From positions 186,001-250,000 of the forward strand of contig NZ_NOXS01000030.1 in the NCBI RefSeq assembly GCF_002251735.1: DNA of 64,000 nucleotides. Direction: 5' to 3'. Below the pieces are notes generated by a model, which was not told the origin of the DNA, ran no database searches, and worked only from the letters and a program-made list of their open reading frames with translations. How positions within the stretch are numbered: position 1 is the first letter of the stretch; the number at the start of each line of letters is the position of its first letter. The DNA is from Elstera cyanobacteriorum. GTDB taxonomy: Bacteria > Pseudomonadota > Alphaproteobacteria > Elsterales > Elsteraceae. The position numbers were made by a program, and so were the translations under genes. Positions 36,617-46,069 of the stretch are shown here, piece by piece.

Positions 36617-37729
36617 CTACGCCGACAGCTTATCCAATTCCCGCACCAGGGTTTCGCCCATGGTCGAGCAGGAGACGCGGGCGGTGTTCGGGCCCATGAT
36701 GTCGCCGGTGCGGATGCCCGAGGCGAGCACGTTCTTCACGGCGGTTTCGATCAGGTTGGCGTCTTCGTCCATATCGAACGAATAGCGCAGCATCATCGAG
36801 AAGCTGAGGATGGTGGCCAGCGGGTTGGCGATGTCGCGCCCGGCGATGTCGGGGGCGGAGCCGTGGACCGGCTCGTACATCGCCTTGCGGCGACCGGCGG
36901 CATCCGGCGCGCCGAACGACGCGGACGGCAGCATCCCGAGCGAGCCGGTGAGCATGGCGGCGCAGTCCGACAGAATATCGCCGAAGAGATTATCGGTGAC
37001 GATCACGTCGAATTGCTTCGGCGCGCGCACCAACTGCATGGCGCAATTGTCGGCATACATATGCTCGAGCGTCACGTCGGTGTAATCCGCATCGTGCAGC
37101 TTCTGCACTTCTTCGCGCCACAGCACGCCCGATTCCATCACATTGGCCTTTTCGACCGAATGCAGACGGCTCTGGCGCTTGCGGGCTAGCTCGAAGGCGA
37201 CCTTGGCGACGCGGATGATTTCATTGGTCGTATAGACCTGGGTATTCACCCCCCGGCGCTGGCCGTCCGGCAGCGTGGTGATGCCGCGCGGTTCGCCGAA
37301 GTACACGCCGCCCGTCAGCTCGCGGACGATCAGAATATCAAGATCGCGCACCAGATCCGGCTTCAGGGCCGAGGCATCGACGAGACCCGGATAGACCACC
37401 GCCGGGCGCAGGTTGGCGAACAGGTCCATTTCCTTGCGCAGGCGCAGCAGGCCGCGTTCCGGGCGCTTATCGTAGGGAAGCTGGTCCCACTTCGGCCCAC
37501 CAACGGCGCCGAGCAATACCGCATCGGCGGCCAACGCATCGGCCATGGTTTCGTCCGACAAGGGCGAGCCGTGCGACTCATAGGCCGCGCCGCCGACCAG
37601 ACCTTCGCTAACGTTGAAGCTAACCGACCGGCGCTTGGCCATCCAATCGATCACCCGGCGCACTTGGCGCATGACTTCGGGGCCAATGCCGTCGCCCGGT
37701 AGAATCAGGAGCGATTTATTCGCAGCCAT
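36617..37729 (-). CDS. leuB: 3-isopropylmalate dehydrogenase
   Basis: A 370-residue decarboxylating dehydrogenase. It shows [20 protein letters not shown] at the start, the substrate Arg cluster in [11 protein letters not shown], and the C-terminal signature [20 protein letters not shown]. It oxidises 3-isopropylmalate to 2-oxoisocaproate with NAD+ in leucine biosynthesis. Last gene of leuC-RDD-leuD-leuB, 28 bases after leuD. Confidence 0.97.
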   Translation of the reverse strand: MAANKSLLILPGDGIGPEVMRQVRRVIDWMAKRRSVSFNVSEGLVGGAAYESHGSPLSDETMADALAADAVLLGAVGGPKWDQLPYDKRPERGLLRLRKEMDLFANLRPAVVYPGLVDASALKPDLVRDLDILIVRELTGGVYFGEPRGITTLPDGQRRGVNTQVYTTNEIIRVAKVAFELARKRQSRLHSVEKANVMESGVLWREEVQKLHDADYTDVTLEHMYADNCAMQLVRAPKQFDVIVTDNLFGDILSDCAAMLTGSLGMLPSASFGAPDAAGRRKAMYEPVHGSAPDIAGRDIANPLATILSFSMMLRYSFDMDEDANLIETAVKNVLASGIRTGDIMGPNTARVSCSTMGETLVRELDKLSA

Positions 37730-37757
37730 TTTATTATCCTTCGCTCTTGTAAACTTT

Positions 37758-38372
37758 TTAGGAGGCGAACAGCCAGGGCTGGCTCTTCTTAGTTGCTTCC
37801 TCGTAAGTATCGATCTTATCGCCTTTGACCAGCGTCAGGCCAATATCATCGAGACCTTCCAGCAAACATTTCTTGCGGAACGCATCGACCTCGAAGGCGA
37901 TGGTGGAGCCATCGGGGCGGGTGATGGTCTGGCTTGCAAGATCGACCGTCAGGCGGGCGTTGGCGCCGTTGCGCGCATCGTCCATCAGCTTATCGACGTC
38001 GGCCTGCGGCAGAACGATCGGCAGAATGCCGTTCTTGAAGCAATTGTTGAAGAAGATGTCGGCATAGCTCGCGGCGATGATGCAGCGGATGCCGAAATCG
38101 GCCAGCGCCCAGGGCGCATGTTCGCGGCTGGAGCCGCAGCCGAAATTCTCGCCGGTCACGAGAATGCTGGCCTGCCGATAGGCGGGCTGGTTCAGCACGA
38201 AGCTGTCGATTTCCTTACCATCCTGCGTGTAGCGCATTTCATCGAACAGGTTCTTGCCCAAACCCGTGCGCTTGATGGTCTTCAGGAACTGCTTCGGGAT
38301 GATCATATCGGTATCGATGTTGATCAGCGGCAGCGGGGCCGCAATGCCGGTCAGGGTCGTGAAAGGCTGCAT
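37758..38372 (-). CDS. leuD: 3-isopropylmalate dehydratase small subunit
   Basis: A 204-residue swivelling-domain protein. It shows [15 protein letters not shown] near the N-terminus and the [18 protein letters not shown] substrate-binding loop. With LeuC it isomerises 2-isopropylmalate to 3-isopropylmalate. Eighteen bases separate it from the RDD gene. Confidence 0.97.
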   Translation of the reverse strand: MQPFTTLTGIAAPLPLINIDTDMIIPKQFLKTIKRTGLGKNLFDEMRYTQDGKEIDSFVLNQPAYRQASILVTGENFGCGSSREHAPWALADFGIRCIIAASYADIFFNNCFKNGILPIVLPQADVDKLMDDARNGANARLTVDLASQTITRPDGSTIAFEVDAFRKKCLLEGLDDIGLTLVKGDKIDTYEEATKKSQPWLFAS

Positions 38373-38390
38373 GGCGTTTCTCCAGCGCGC

Positions 38391-38813
38391 TTAGGCAGGG
38401 CGCGCAACAACTTGGGTCGAAAGAAGACGGTCGTAGAGCGGCGGTTGCCCGATCAGTACCAGCGGCCAGGTCCAGCCCAGAAACAGCTTGAGGGGCGCCC
38501 GCAGCGCGGCACGGGGAAAGCCGAGCGGCTGCCCATCCGTGCGCTGCACTTGCAGCCCCAAAGCCGATTTTCCGAAGGTCTGATACCCTAGGCCGCGTTC
38601 CAGCCGGGCGAAATAGAGCCAGGGAATAACGACGAGAATGAGGCGCGCACCCCAGAAGGCGACGCCCTGTTTCTCGGCCTCGGACGCGGCACCGACCGTG
38701 ATCGCCACGCTCAGCACCAGTCCGATAACGGTCACCAGCAGCGCCACCGCCAGCAGGTCGATCAGACCGGCCAGCAGGCGGCGCACGACCGGCGCTTGGT
38801 TTCCCTGGCCCAC
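38391..38813 (-). CDS. RDD family membrane protein
   Basis: A 140-residue protein with the RDD pattern: VVRRLLAGLIDLLAVALLVT starts the first membrane helix with the family R and D residues, and a second helix follows at ~45-70. The segment TFGKSALGLQVQRTDGQPLG is the conserved inter-helix region. It sits between leuC (3 bases) and leuD (18 bases) and is co-transcribed with them. No known link to leucine synthesis. Confidence 0.85.
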   Translation of the reverse strand: MGQGNQAPVVRRLLAGLIDLLAVALLVTVIGLVLSVAITVGAASEAEKQGVAFWGARLILVVIPWLYFARLERGLGYQTFGKSALGLQVQRTDGQPLGFPRAALRAPLKLFLGWTWPLVLIGQPPLYDRLLSTQVVARPA

Positions 38814-38816
38814 AGC

Positions 38817-40226
38817 CTAGCTCAGCAACGCGCGAACATCGGTCAGGCGACCGGTAACAGCCGCCGCAGCGGCCATCGCCGGGCCAACCAGATGGGTGCG
38901 CCCGCCACGGCCCTGACGGCCTTCGAAGTTACGGTTGGAGGTAGAGGCGCAGCGTTCGCCCGGCTCCAGCCGGTCGGCGTTCATGGCAAGGCACATAGAG
39001 CAGCCCGGCTCCCGCCATTCGAACCCGGCTTCGAGGAAGACCTTATCCAGCCCTTCCTGTTCGGCCTGTTCCTTAACCAGCCCCGACCCCGGCACAACCA
39101 TCGCCGAAACCCCAGCGGCAACCTTGCGGCCCTTGGCGACGGCGGCGGCGGCGCGCAGGTCTTCGATGCGGCCATTGGTGCAGGAGCCAATGAACACGCG
39201 GTCGATCGTAACCTCGCTCAGCGGCGTTCCGGCCTTCAGGCCCATATACTCCAGCGAGCGTTCGATGGCAGCGCGCTTGCCCGCGTCGGCGGCGTCGGCC
39301 GGGTTCGGCACGACGGCGGTGATCGGCGCGGCGTCTTCCGGGCTGGTACCCCAGGTGACGAAGGGCACGAGCTTGGTGGCGTCGATCACGATTTCCTTAT
39401 CGTAATGCGCGCCTTCATCACTCGGCAGCGTCTTCCAGTAAGCGACGGCCTGTTCGAATGCGGCACCCTTGGGGGCGTAGGGACGGCCCTTCAAGTATTC
39501 GAAGGTGGTTTCGTCGGGGGCGATCAGCCCGGCGCGGGCGCCCGCTTCGATGGTCATATTGCAGACCGTCATGCGGCCTTCCATCGACAGGGCCTGAACG
39601 GCCTTCCCAGCGAATTCCACCACATAGCCGGTACCGCCGGCGGTGCCGATGGTGCCGATGATGGCCAGGATCAGATCCTTCGCCGTCACGCCCGGCGGCA
39701 GGTCGCCTTCCACCGAGATGCGCATGTTCTTGGCGCGCTTCTGCACCAGCGTTTGCGTTGCCAGCACATGTTCGACTTCGGACGTGCCGATACCGAAGGC
39801 CAGCGCGCCGAACGCGCCGTGGGTGGAGGTATGGCTATCGCCGCACACAATGGTCATGCCCGGCAGGGTCAAGCCCTGTTCCGGCCCCATAATATGCACG
39901 ACGCCCTGGCGCACATCGTCCATCCCGAAGTAGCTGACGCCGAAATCCTTGGCGTTCTGCGCCAGGGTTTCGACCTGTAGGCGCGATTCGGGATCGGCGA
40001 TGCCCTGGGTCCGGTCGGTCGTCGGCACATTATGATCGGCGACGGCGAAGGTGGCATCCGGGCGGCGCACCTTGCGGCCTGCGACGCGCAGACCTTCAAA
40101 GGCCTGCGGGCTGGTCACTTCATGCACCAAATGCCGGTCGATATAGAATGTGGTCGCGCCGTCCGCCGTGACATCGACGATATGGCTGTCCCAGATTTTG
40201 TCGAACAAAGTGCGCGGCTGCGCCAT
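38817..40226 (-). CDS. leuC: 3-isopropylmalate dehydratase large subunit
   Basis: A 469-residue aconitase-family subunit. Three Fe-S Cys are visible in [14 protein letters not shown] and CSMCLAMN. The N-terminal [12 protein letters not shown] and the [20 protein letters not shown] block are typical. It is the first gene of the leu operon and is divergent from a LysR gene. Confidence 0.97.
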   Translation of the reverse strand: MAQPRTLFDKIWDSHIVDVTADGATTFYIDRHLVHEVTSPQAFEGLRVAGRKVRRPDATFAVADHNVPTTDRTQGIADPESRLQVETLAQNAKDFGVSYFGMDDVRQGVVHIMGPEQGLTLPGMTIVCGDSHTSTHGAFGALAFGIGTSEVEHVLATQTLVQKRAKNMRISVEGDLPPGVTAKDLILAIIGTIGTAGGTGYVVEFAGKAVQALSMEGRMTVCNMTIEAGARAGLIAPDETTFEYLKGRPYAPKGAAFEQAVAYWKTLPSDEGAHYDKEIVIDATKLVPFVTWGTSPEDAAPITAVVPNPADAADAGKRAAIERSLEYMGLKAGTPLSEVTIDRVFIGSCTNGRIEDLRAAAAVAKGRKVAAGVSAMVVPGSGLVKEQAEQEGLDKVFLEAGFEWREPGCSMCLAMNADRLEPGERCASTSNRNFEGRQGRGGRTHLVGPAMAAAAAVTGRLTDVRALLS

Positions 40227-40329
40227 GGCTCGATCCCTTCCAATTGGTCTTGTGGTTGGGGCCGATCAAACGGCGGATTCACCGCAGACAGCAAGTTGAA
40301 TTATTTTGACTGGCTCTATAGGTTTTCTC

Positions 40330-41235
40330 ATGACCACGCCGCCCCGCAAACGCCGCCTGCCGCCGCTCAATGCCCTGCGTGCCTTCGAGGCCGCCGCGCG
40401 GCATTTGTCGTTCTCGGCAGCGGCGGAGGAATTGAGCGTTACCCTCTCGGCCGTCAGTCACCAAATCCGCCATTTGGAAGAGTTGCTGGATGTGCCCTTG
40501 TTCCTGCGCTCCCCCCGCGGGCTGCGCCTGTCGGAAGAAGGCGCGCTACTGCTGCCCGGCCTAACGCTGGGGTTCGATCATTTGGCGGAAGCGGTGGCGA
40601 AACTCGCCGACCGCAAGACCGAAGGCGTGATTTCGGTCTCGATGCTCTCCACCTTCGCCATGTATTGGTTCATACCGCGCCTGCCGCATTTCCAAAGCCA
40701 GCACCCGGACATCGACGTGCGCATCGCCACCGGCTCGACCCCGGCGGACGTAGACCGCGATGGGTTCGACTGCTCGATCCGCTACGGCACCGCCGACGCT
40801 TGGCCGGAGATGGTCGCCACCCGGCTGTTCGCCGAAACCCTGGTGCCGGTCTGCATCCCCGCCCTGGCGCGCGATCTCAAGAAACCCGCCGATCTGATCG
40901 GGCTAAAGCGCCTGCACGCCCGCCTGCGCCGGGACGATTGGGCACTGTGGGCGCTGGCGGCGGGGCTTTCCGATAATCCTGACTTCGACCCCGCCGCCGG
41001 GCCGGTCTTCGATACCCGCTCGCTGGTCATTCAGGCCGCTTTGCAGGGGTTGGGCGTCGCCGTCCTCGACCCGATCCTGGTGGCCGATCACCTCGATACC
41101 GGACGGCTGGTAAAACCCTTCGACGTCTCGTCCCTACAAGGTGGCGCCTATTGGCTGGTCTGCCCACCCGCCCGGGCGGAAACGCCCCGATTACGGGCGC
41201 TGCGCGCGTGGTTGCTGGAGGAAGCGGCAGGTTGA
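40330..41235 (+). CDS. LysR family transcriptional regulator (GcvA-like)
   Basis: A 301-residue protein with an N-terminal winged helix (LNALRAFEAAARHLSFSAAA then EELSVTLSAVSHQIRHLEEL) and a periplasmic-binding-like effector domain. The ATG at 40330 is preferred over a TTG at 40306. The PPLNALRAFEAAARHLSF start is typical of the GcvA/AmpR branch. It is divergent from leuC, so it may control the leu operon, though GcvA-like regulators usually act elsewhere. Confidence 0.9.
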   Translation: MTTPPRKRRLPPLNALRAFEAAARHLSFSAAAEELSVTLSAVSHQIRHLEELLDVPLFLRSPRGLRLSEEGALLLPGLTLGFDHLAEAVAKLADRKTEGVISVSMLSTFAMYWFIPRLPHFQSQHPDIDVRIATGSTPADVDRDGFDCSIRYGTADAWPEMVATRLFAETLVPVCIPALARDLKKPADLIGLKRLHARLRRDDWALWALAAGLSDNPDFDPAAGPVFDTRSLVIQAALQGLGVAVLDPILVADHLDTGRLVKPFDVSSLQGGAYWLVCPPARAETPRLRALRAWLLEEAAG

Positions 41236-41263
41236 AACATCGCTTTTGCGGTTGTTTTACTCC

Positions 41264-42802
41264 CTACCGCACAGCAATCTCTGCCGATAGGCTGCGCTTT
41301 TCAAAGTCCGTCACCAGTAGGTCGACCTGCACCTGCCAGACGCCCGCCATCGGCAGCGCGATATCGGCGATGAAATCCGTCCCCTCGCGGGCCAACGGAC
41401 GGCGGAGGTTCTCGATCCCAGCGGCAGGCAAGCTCAGATACGCAACCGCTTCCAGTGGCGGGCGGACGCTACCAGTCGCGTCGGTCACCGTCACCCGCAA
41501 CCGATTGTCACCGGGGCGGGCCGGGGTCAGGGCCAGCAGAACCAATCGATCCCCCAGTGGGGTCAAGCTACTGAACCCCTCGGCCTTGGCGGCGGAGTCG
41601 TGGTGATGCTCGGCGCGCGGTGGCGGAGTTTGCGACAGAACGCCCGTCACCAGCAGCACCCCAATCACCAAAACGCCCTCGGCCCAAATCGAGCGCCGCA
41701 AGGGCTGAGCTGAACCGCCCGCCGCCAAAGCGGGGGTCAACCACACCCGGTTGAGCGCAGCGAGCGCCAGCAGCCCGGCAACCAGCGCGAGCTTCAACGC
41801 CAGCAAGCGCCCATAGGGGTGATCGATCAGTGCAGCGGGCGTAAGCCCTTGCAGCAGGCTGAGCCCGACCCCGGCGAGCACGAGCAGCGGCACCAGCCCC
41901 AGCGCCCAGCGGGAGAAGCGGGCCAGCAAGGCCGCCGCCCCCGGCTTGGTAAGCGCGCGCAGCAGGATCGGCAGCGCCCCGATCCAGAAGCCTGCCGCCG
42001 CCACATGCAGCGCCAGTAACGGCTTCGCCAACCCTTCCGGCGGGGCGCTGGCGGCATGGCCGGTGAGAAGATAAGCGCCAAAGACGGCAGCTAACCCCGC
42101 CAAGATCACCCCACGGCGGCGCCCGGCGAGGGTCAACAGAACAACCCCGAGGGTGAGAACCACAAAACTTGGCCCGCGCGTTGACGCGCTCCCAAGCCGC
42201 CACGCCTCGACGGAGAGAAGCCCAACAATCCCCTGCCCCAGCAGCACACCGCCTTGCAGCCAAACGCCCGCGCCGTGGCCCAGGATGGCGAGCAGCGCAA
42301 GCCCGGTGAGGCTCCGCAGCGCCGCCGTAGGCCCCAGGAGCAACCGGGCCAGCATCCCGCCCGCCAGCACGAGGGTTGCGGCATTGGCCATCGCCCGCAG
42401 GATCATGCTGGCCGCCATGAGGCCGCCGCCCGCCATCTGCGCCGGATCACCCCCCGCCTCAACGCTCACGCCGACGCCAAACACCACGGCCCCCACGACC
42501 GGATGGGCATCGACCGAGGTGACGCGGTAACTGAGCGTATAGGCCCCGGTCGGCAGCGCGGCGGGCAGGGCCGCCCGGAGGATGTCCCCCGCCGAGATCG
42601 GCGCCAGCGTCTGTTCGCGCCCAGCGCTATCGATTAAGCGCAGGCTGATCGGCGTTACCGGTTCGTTGAAGCGCAACATGATTTCGGGCGGGGCGGTCTC
42701 GAGCCGGGCGCCATCCTCCGGCTGAACCTCTATCAGGCCAGCGTGGGCGAGGGCGGGCAGCGGCACCCAGAGCAGCAGCAGCGCCAGTAAGAAGCGGATC
42801 AT
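41264..42802 (-). CDS. CopC-CopD fusion, copper resistance/import protein (YcnJ-like)
   Basis: A 512-residue protein with a signal peptide cut near PLPALA|HAGL. A new N-terminal His is the Cu(II) ligand of CopC domains. The CopC beta domain (~20-120) has LRFNEPVTPISLRL and a YTLSYRVTSVDAHPVVGAVV region with a second metal His. About eight membrane helices of CopD follow, then a soluble C-terminal domain with VTVTDATGSVRPPLEAVAYL. It probably moves copper into the cytoplasm. Last gene of a four-gene operon. Confidence 0.9.
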   Translation of the reverse strand: MIRFLLALLLLWVPLPALAHAGLIEVQPEDGARLETAPPEIMLRFNEPVTPISLRLIDSAGREQTLAPISAGDILRAALPAALPTGAYTLSYRVTSVDAHPVVGAVVFGVGVSVEAGGDPAQMAGGGLMAASMILRAMANAATLVLAGGMLARLLLGPTAALRSLTGLALLAILGHGAGVWLQGGVLLGQGIVGLLSVEAWRLGSASTRGPSFVVLTLGVVLLTLAGRRRGVILAGLAAVFGAYLLTGHAASAPPEGLAKPLLALHVAAAGFWIGALPILLRALTKPGAAALLARFSRWALGLVPLLVLAGVGLSLLQGLTPAALIDHPYGRLLALKLALVAGLLALAALNRVWLTPALAAGGSAQPLRRSIWAEGVLVIGVLLVTGVLSQTPPPRAEHHHDSAAKAEGFSSLTPLGDRLVLLALTPARPGDNRLRVTVTDATGSVRPPLEAVAYLSLPAAGIENLRRPLAREGTDFIADIALPMAGVWQVQVDLLVTDFEKRSLSAEIAVR

Positions 42803-42851
42803 TGACCCTATCCCTCAAAACGGGGGCGGGACCGGCCCGCCCCCGGTACGC

Positions 42852-43367
42852 TTACGGCTTCGGCGTCAGCTTCAGGCCGGGGGCCGGTTCCTTCAGGCTA
42901 TGGGGATCCTGCCCGGCGGCGGGGATTTCGATCCAGCGGTGCGCCGCGCCATTGCATTCCTGCACCACCGGCCACCAGAGGGTGGTGTTCGGCGCGTCGG
43001 GCAGTTTGCCGCGCAGCACGAATTCATCGTAATGGGCATCGTCGAGCGACCCGGACCAAACAACTTCGGTCACGCCTTCGGTGATCTTGCCGCCGTGCCC
43101 ATCGTCGAGCGGGGTTGCCAGCGGGCCTTTTACGATATCCAGCGTCCAGCCGGCTTTCGGCATCACTTTAACGGCGGAAACGCCATTGGGGATTTTCACC
43201 CGAACCTTCAGGGTCGGCTTGCCCTCGCAGCCATGCCCGATGCGGACGACGGCCTTATAGTAGCTTCCCGCCACGGCTTGGCTGGTTTCGAGCGTAGCAT
43301 GGGCTGTGGCAGCGGCCGAAAAAGCAAGCACGGCGGCGCCCATCAGGGCGGCGAAAGTGGTTTTCAT
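42852..43367 (-). CDS. DUF1775/YcnI-like copper-associated protein
   Basis: A 171-residue exported protein: MKTTFAALMGAAVLAFSAAATAHA signal, then mature HATLETSQAVAGSYYKAVVR. This carries the His and conserved segments of YcnI, whose N-terminal His binds Cu(II). GHGCEGKPTLKVRVKIPNGV and the VQECNGAAHRWIEIP tail are typical. It is probably a periplasmic copper chaperone. It lies 49 bases upstream of the CopC-CopD gene. Confidence 0.9.
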   Translation of the reverse strand: MKTTFAALMGAAVLAFSAAATAHATLETSQAVAGSYYKAVVRIGHGCEGKPTLKVRVKIPNGVSAVKVMPKAGWTLDIVKGPLATPLDDGHGGKITEGVTEVVWSGSLDDAHYDEFVLRGKLPDAPNTTLWWPVVQECNGAAHRWIEIPAAGQDPHSLKEPAPGLKLTPKP

Positions 43368-43408
43368 CGATAGAATCCTTTGGAGAAAACGGGAAAGAGC
43401 GTCCGGTT

Positions 43409-43810
43409 TCAGCCAAAGGCCGGGGGATCGCGCGGGCGATAGGGGGCGGGGGGCGGATCGGCCTCGTGCCAGGCGGCCCGCAGCAGCGGCCAAGGGGCCT
43501 GCGCCGCCACCGGCTTCGGCGGCGCCCACAAGACCGGCGCCTGCGCCAAGAGGGCGAGACGCAGCGGCGAGGGCAGACAGCAGAGGATACACTCTGCTGC
43601 TCCATGATGGGTGGGGCCGGTCGGCCCCTCGCCCGTCATCGCCGGGGTACAGAAGGCAACCTGCGCCCCAAGCAGCGCGGTTAATTCAGTTTGGGCCGCG
43701 TCGAATGCTCGCTGTGCAGGGGGTGCAACGCCAAAAGACGCGGCTAGGTTGCCGAGCAGGGCAAGGATCAGCAGCAGCGCGGCTAAAGCATGGGACGGGC
43801 GGGCGGTCAT
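43409..43810 (-). CDS. DUF2946 family protein
   Basis: A 133-residue protein with an N-terminal hydrophobic segment (ALAALLLILALLGNLAASFG) and the DUF2946 Cys motif HGAAECILCCLP, a possible metal site. Its ATG overlaps the phosphatase stop by one base, so the two are coupled. Such proteins are often found in copper loci, but their activity is unknown. Confidence 0.85.
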   Translation of the reverse strand: MTARPSHALAALLLILALLGNLAASFGVAPPAQRAFDAAQTELTALLGAQVAFCTPAMTGEGPTGPTHHGAAECILCCLPSPLRLALLAQAPVLWAPPKPVAAQAPWPLLRAAWHEADPPPAPYRPRDPPAFG

Positions 43811-45045
43811 TAGTAGAGCGGGGCGCTATGCTCGACGGTCGCGGCGACGATGGTCAGATCGTCGTCGAGATGCCGGACTTGGTTTTCGGCGAGGCGGCGC
43901 AATAGCCCTTCCGGCAGATCGTCATCCTCCGCCAGGGCGGCATCGCGCCAGCGGTTGAACTCGGCTTCCGCCACGCGGGCGCCGTCGAAGCAGAAACATT
44001 CCGACAGCGCGTCGGAATAGACCAGCACGCGCGCCTTTTGGGGCAGCGGCATGGTGGCGTCGATATAAACCTCGTGCTCGGACACGCCCAGCGGCAAGCC
44101 CGTCCCCGAGAGCGGGATCGACACCCCCGTCTCGCGGTCATAGACCAAAGCCGCTTCCCACGCCGCCCCCGTGTAATGGATCAACCCGGCGTGCGGATCG
44201 ACGACGCAATAGAAGGCCGCCGCGAACTGGCCGAATGGCAACAGGCGCGACAGGCGGCGGTTCAGCAGCGTCATGAAGTGGCCGGGATGCTGCGCATGGT
44301 CGCGCAGGTCAGACAGCAGCGCATGCAGGCGGAAGGCATTCACGGCCGCCACCACGCCGTGCCCGGTGAGGTCGCCGAGGAAAATCCCCAGTTTCCCGCT
44401 TGGCAGGCTGAACGCCGTCCACAGATCGCCGCCCACTTCGGTGGAAGGGGCAAGGCGGGCGCTGATCTTGATGTTCAGCGCTTCGTCGATCTCGTCGATT
44501 TCACGGGCGGAGGGTTGCAGGTCGAGCTGCATGCGCCGGGCGACTTCCAACTCGTCCGACACGCGGTCGCGGAACTGGGTCAGTTCCGACAGCAGGCGCC
44601 GATTTTCCATCTGCAAGTTGGCGACGTTGCGGATGTTCTTAACGAACAGCTTCAGCAGCATCTGCACCAGCGAGTCCGAGCCTTCGAGGCTTTGGGACAG
44701 GATCGCGGCGGGGAAGATACGGCACACCGTTGGCTCTTTCGCCCGCACGGTCGCCATGCGCGGCTTATTGTCGATCAGCGCCATTTCGCCGAACAGACCG
44801 CCGGTGCCAACCTCGCCCAGCTTCAACGTCCCGCCGGGGCCGGATTTGAAGACTTCAACGCTGCCGTCTTCGATAAAATAGAAGCAATCCCCTGGGTCGC
44901 CCTCGCGGACAATATCATCGCCCGGCGCAAAGCTAGCCCGCTGCACCAGAACATCTTCCACCCCCTCAGTCGAGGAGGTAGGCGAGAGATCAAGGGAGGA
45001 CGGCGGATGTGTCATCAGGGTAGTAATCGCCAATTTACGCGGCAC
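43810..45045 (-). CDS. Cyclic-nucleotide-binding SpoIIE-type serine phosphatase
   Basis: A 411-residue two-domain protein. Residues ~35-135 are a cNMP-binding domain with the phosphate-binding cassette FGEMALIDNKPRMATV. A coiled region then leads to a PP2C/SpoIIE domain (~200-405) with STEVGGDLWTAF, IFLGDLTGHGVVAA and HLDDDLTIVA metal-binding residues. Met 11 (45013-45015) is an alternative start. It would dephosphorylate an anti-sigma antagonist or similar target. It heads a copper operon, an unusual place for such a phosphatase. Confidence 0.9.
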   Translation of the reverse strand: MPRKLAITTLMTHPPSSLDLSPTSSTEGVEDVLVQRASFAPGDDIVREGDPGDCFYFIEDGSVEVFKSGPGGTLKLGEVGTGGLFGEMALIDNKPRMATVRAKEPTVCRIFPAAILSQSLEGSDSLVQMLLKLFVKNIRNVANLQMENRRLLSELTQFRDRVSDELEVARRMQLDLQPSAREIDEIDEALNIKISARLAPSTEVGGDLWTAFSLPSGKLGIFLGDLTGHGVVAAVNAFRLHALLSDLRDHAQHPGHFMTLLNRRLSRLLPFGQFAAAFYCVVDPHAGLIHYTGAAWEAALVYDRETGVSIPLSGTGLPLGVSEHEVYIDATMPLPQKARVLVYSDALSECFCFDGARVAEAEFNRWRDAALAEDDDLPEGLLRRLAENQVRHLDDDLTIVAATVEHSAPLY

Positions 45046-45223
45046 AATGGCATGAGACGGGGGCGCTTGGATAGGGTTTCAATACGCAAATGACGAAAGT
45101 TTCATCTGCCGCGCCGCTGGCGGGCCTTGCCAACCCGTCCCGCCGCCCCGTAAAGGAAAGCCGGAATGCCCCACCGCGCGGCAGGCATCTTGCCCGCCCC
45201 AGCGCCTGACCGAACCGGATATC

Positions 45224-46069
45224 ATGGCCCTTTCCGTCGTCATCCTGACCTTCAATTCCGAAGCCAGCATCGCCGCGACCCTGGCGAGCGCGGCCCGCGT
45301 GTCCGACGATATCCACGTCGTCGATAGCGGATCGACGGACGGAACGCTCGATCTGATCCGGGCGGCGGGGGCGCATCTGGTTCATCATCCCTTCGAAAAC
45401 TACGGCGCCCAACGCAATTGGGCCATCGAAACCCTACCCCTGGCCTACGGCTGGCAACTCCACCTCGATGCGGACGAGCGATTGTCCGACGGATTGGTTA
45501 ATGCCATTTTGACGCTTAAGCAGCAAGGCTTTGCCGGACCGGTAACCGGATATTTTCTACCGCGCCTGACGATGTTCCTGGGCCGGGCGCTGCGCCGGGG
45601 CGGTTTATACCCAAATTGGCACATGCGCCTGTTCAAAACCGGGCATGGCCGTTGCGAAAGCCGCAAATACGACCAGCACTTCCTGTGCGACGGGCCGACC
45701 GCCCAGATTCACGAACCGATGATCGACGATCAGCGCATGACGCTGGCCGAATGGACGGCGCGGCACAATCGTTGGGCCGATGCCGAAGCGGATGAGATCG
45801 AAGAAGCGACCGCCGCCGAAGGCTTGGTTCAACCTGATTTGAGCGGAAATCCGGTCCAGCGCAAGCGTGCCCTGCGCGGCGGCTATTACAAAGCGCCGCT
45901 GTTCCTGCGGGCGCTGCTGCTGTTTCTGTATCGCTATATCATCCGGCTGGGGTTCCTCGACGGTAAAGAAGGGCTGATCTACTACGTCCTTCAGACCTTT
46001 TGGTTCCGCTTTCTGGTCGATGCGAAACTTTATGAACGCCGCCTGCAGCGGCGGGAGTCCCGTTCGTGA
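45224..46069 (+). CDS. Glycosyltransferase family 2 (WaaE/KdtX-like)
   Basis: A 281-residue GT-A enzyme: ALSVVILTFNSEASIAATLA at the start, nucleotide-sugar site VVDSGSTDGTLDLI and DxD-type HLDADE. The later HWARWSHRQ-type region reads MTLAEWTARHNRWADAEADE, as in WaaE enzymes that add glucose to LPS-core heptose. It is probably cytoplasmic-face membrane bound via its C-terminal hydrophobic stretch. First of an LPS gene set with hldE. Confidence 0.88.
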   Translation: MALSVVILTFNSEASIAATLASAARVSDDIHVVDSGSTDGTLDLIRAAGAHLVHHPFENYGAQRNWAIETLPLAYGWQLHLDADERLSDGLVNAILTLKQQGFAGPVTGYFLPRLTMFLGRALRRGGLYPNWHMRLFKTGHGRCESRKYDQHFLCDGPTAQIHEPMIDDQRMTLAEWTARHNRWADAEADEIEEATAAEGLVQPDLSGNPVQRKRALRGGYYKAPLFLRALLLFLYRYIIRLGFLDGKEGLIYYVLQTFWFRFLVDAKLYERRLQRRESRS

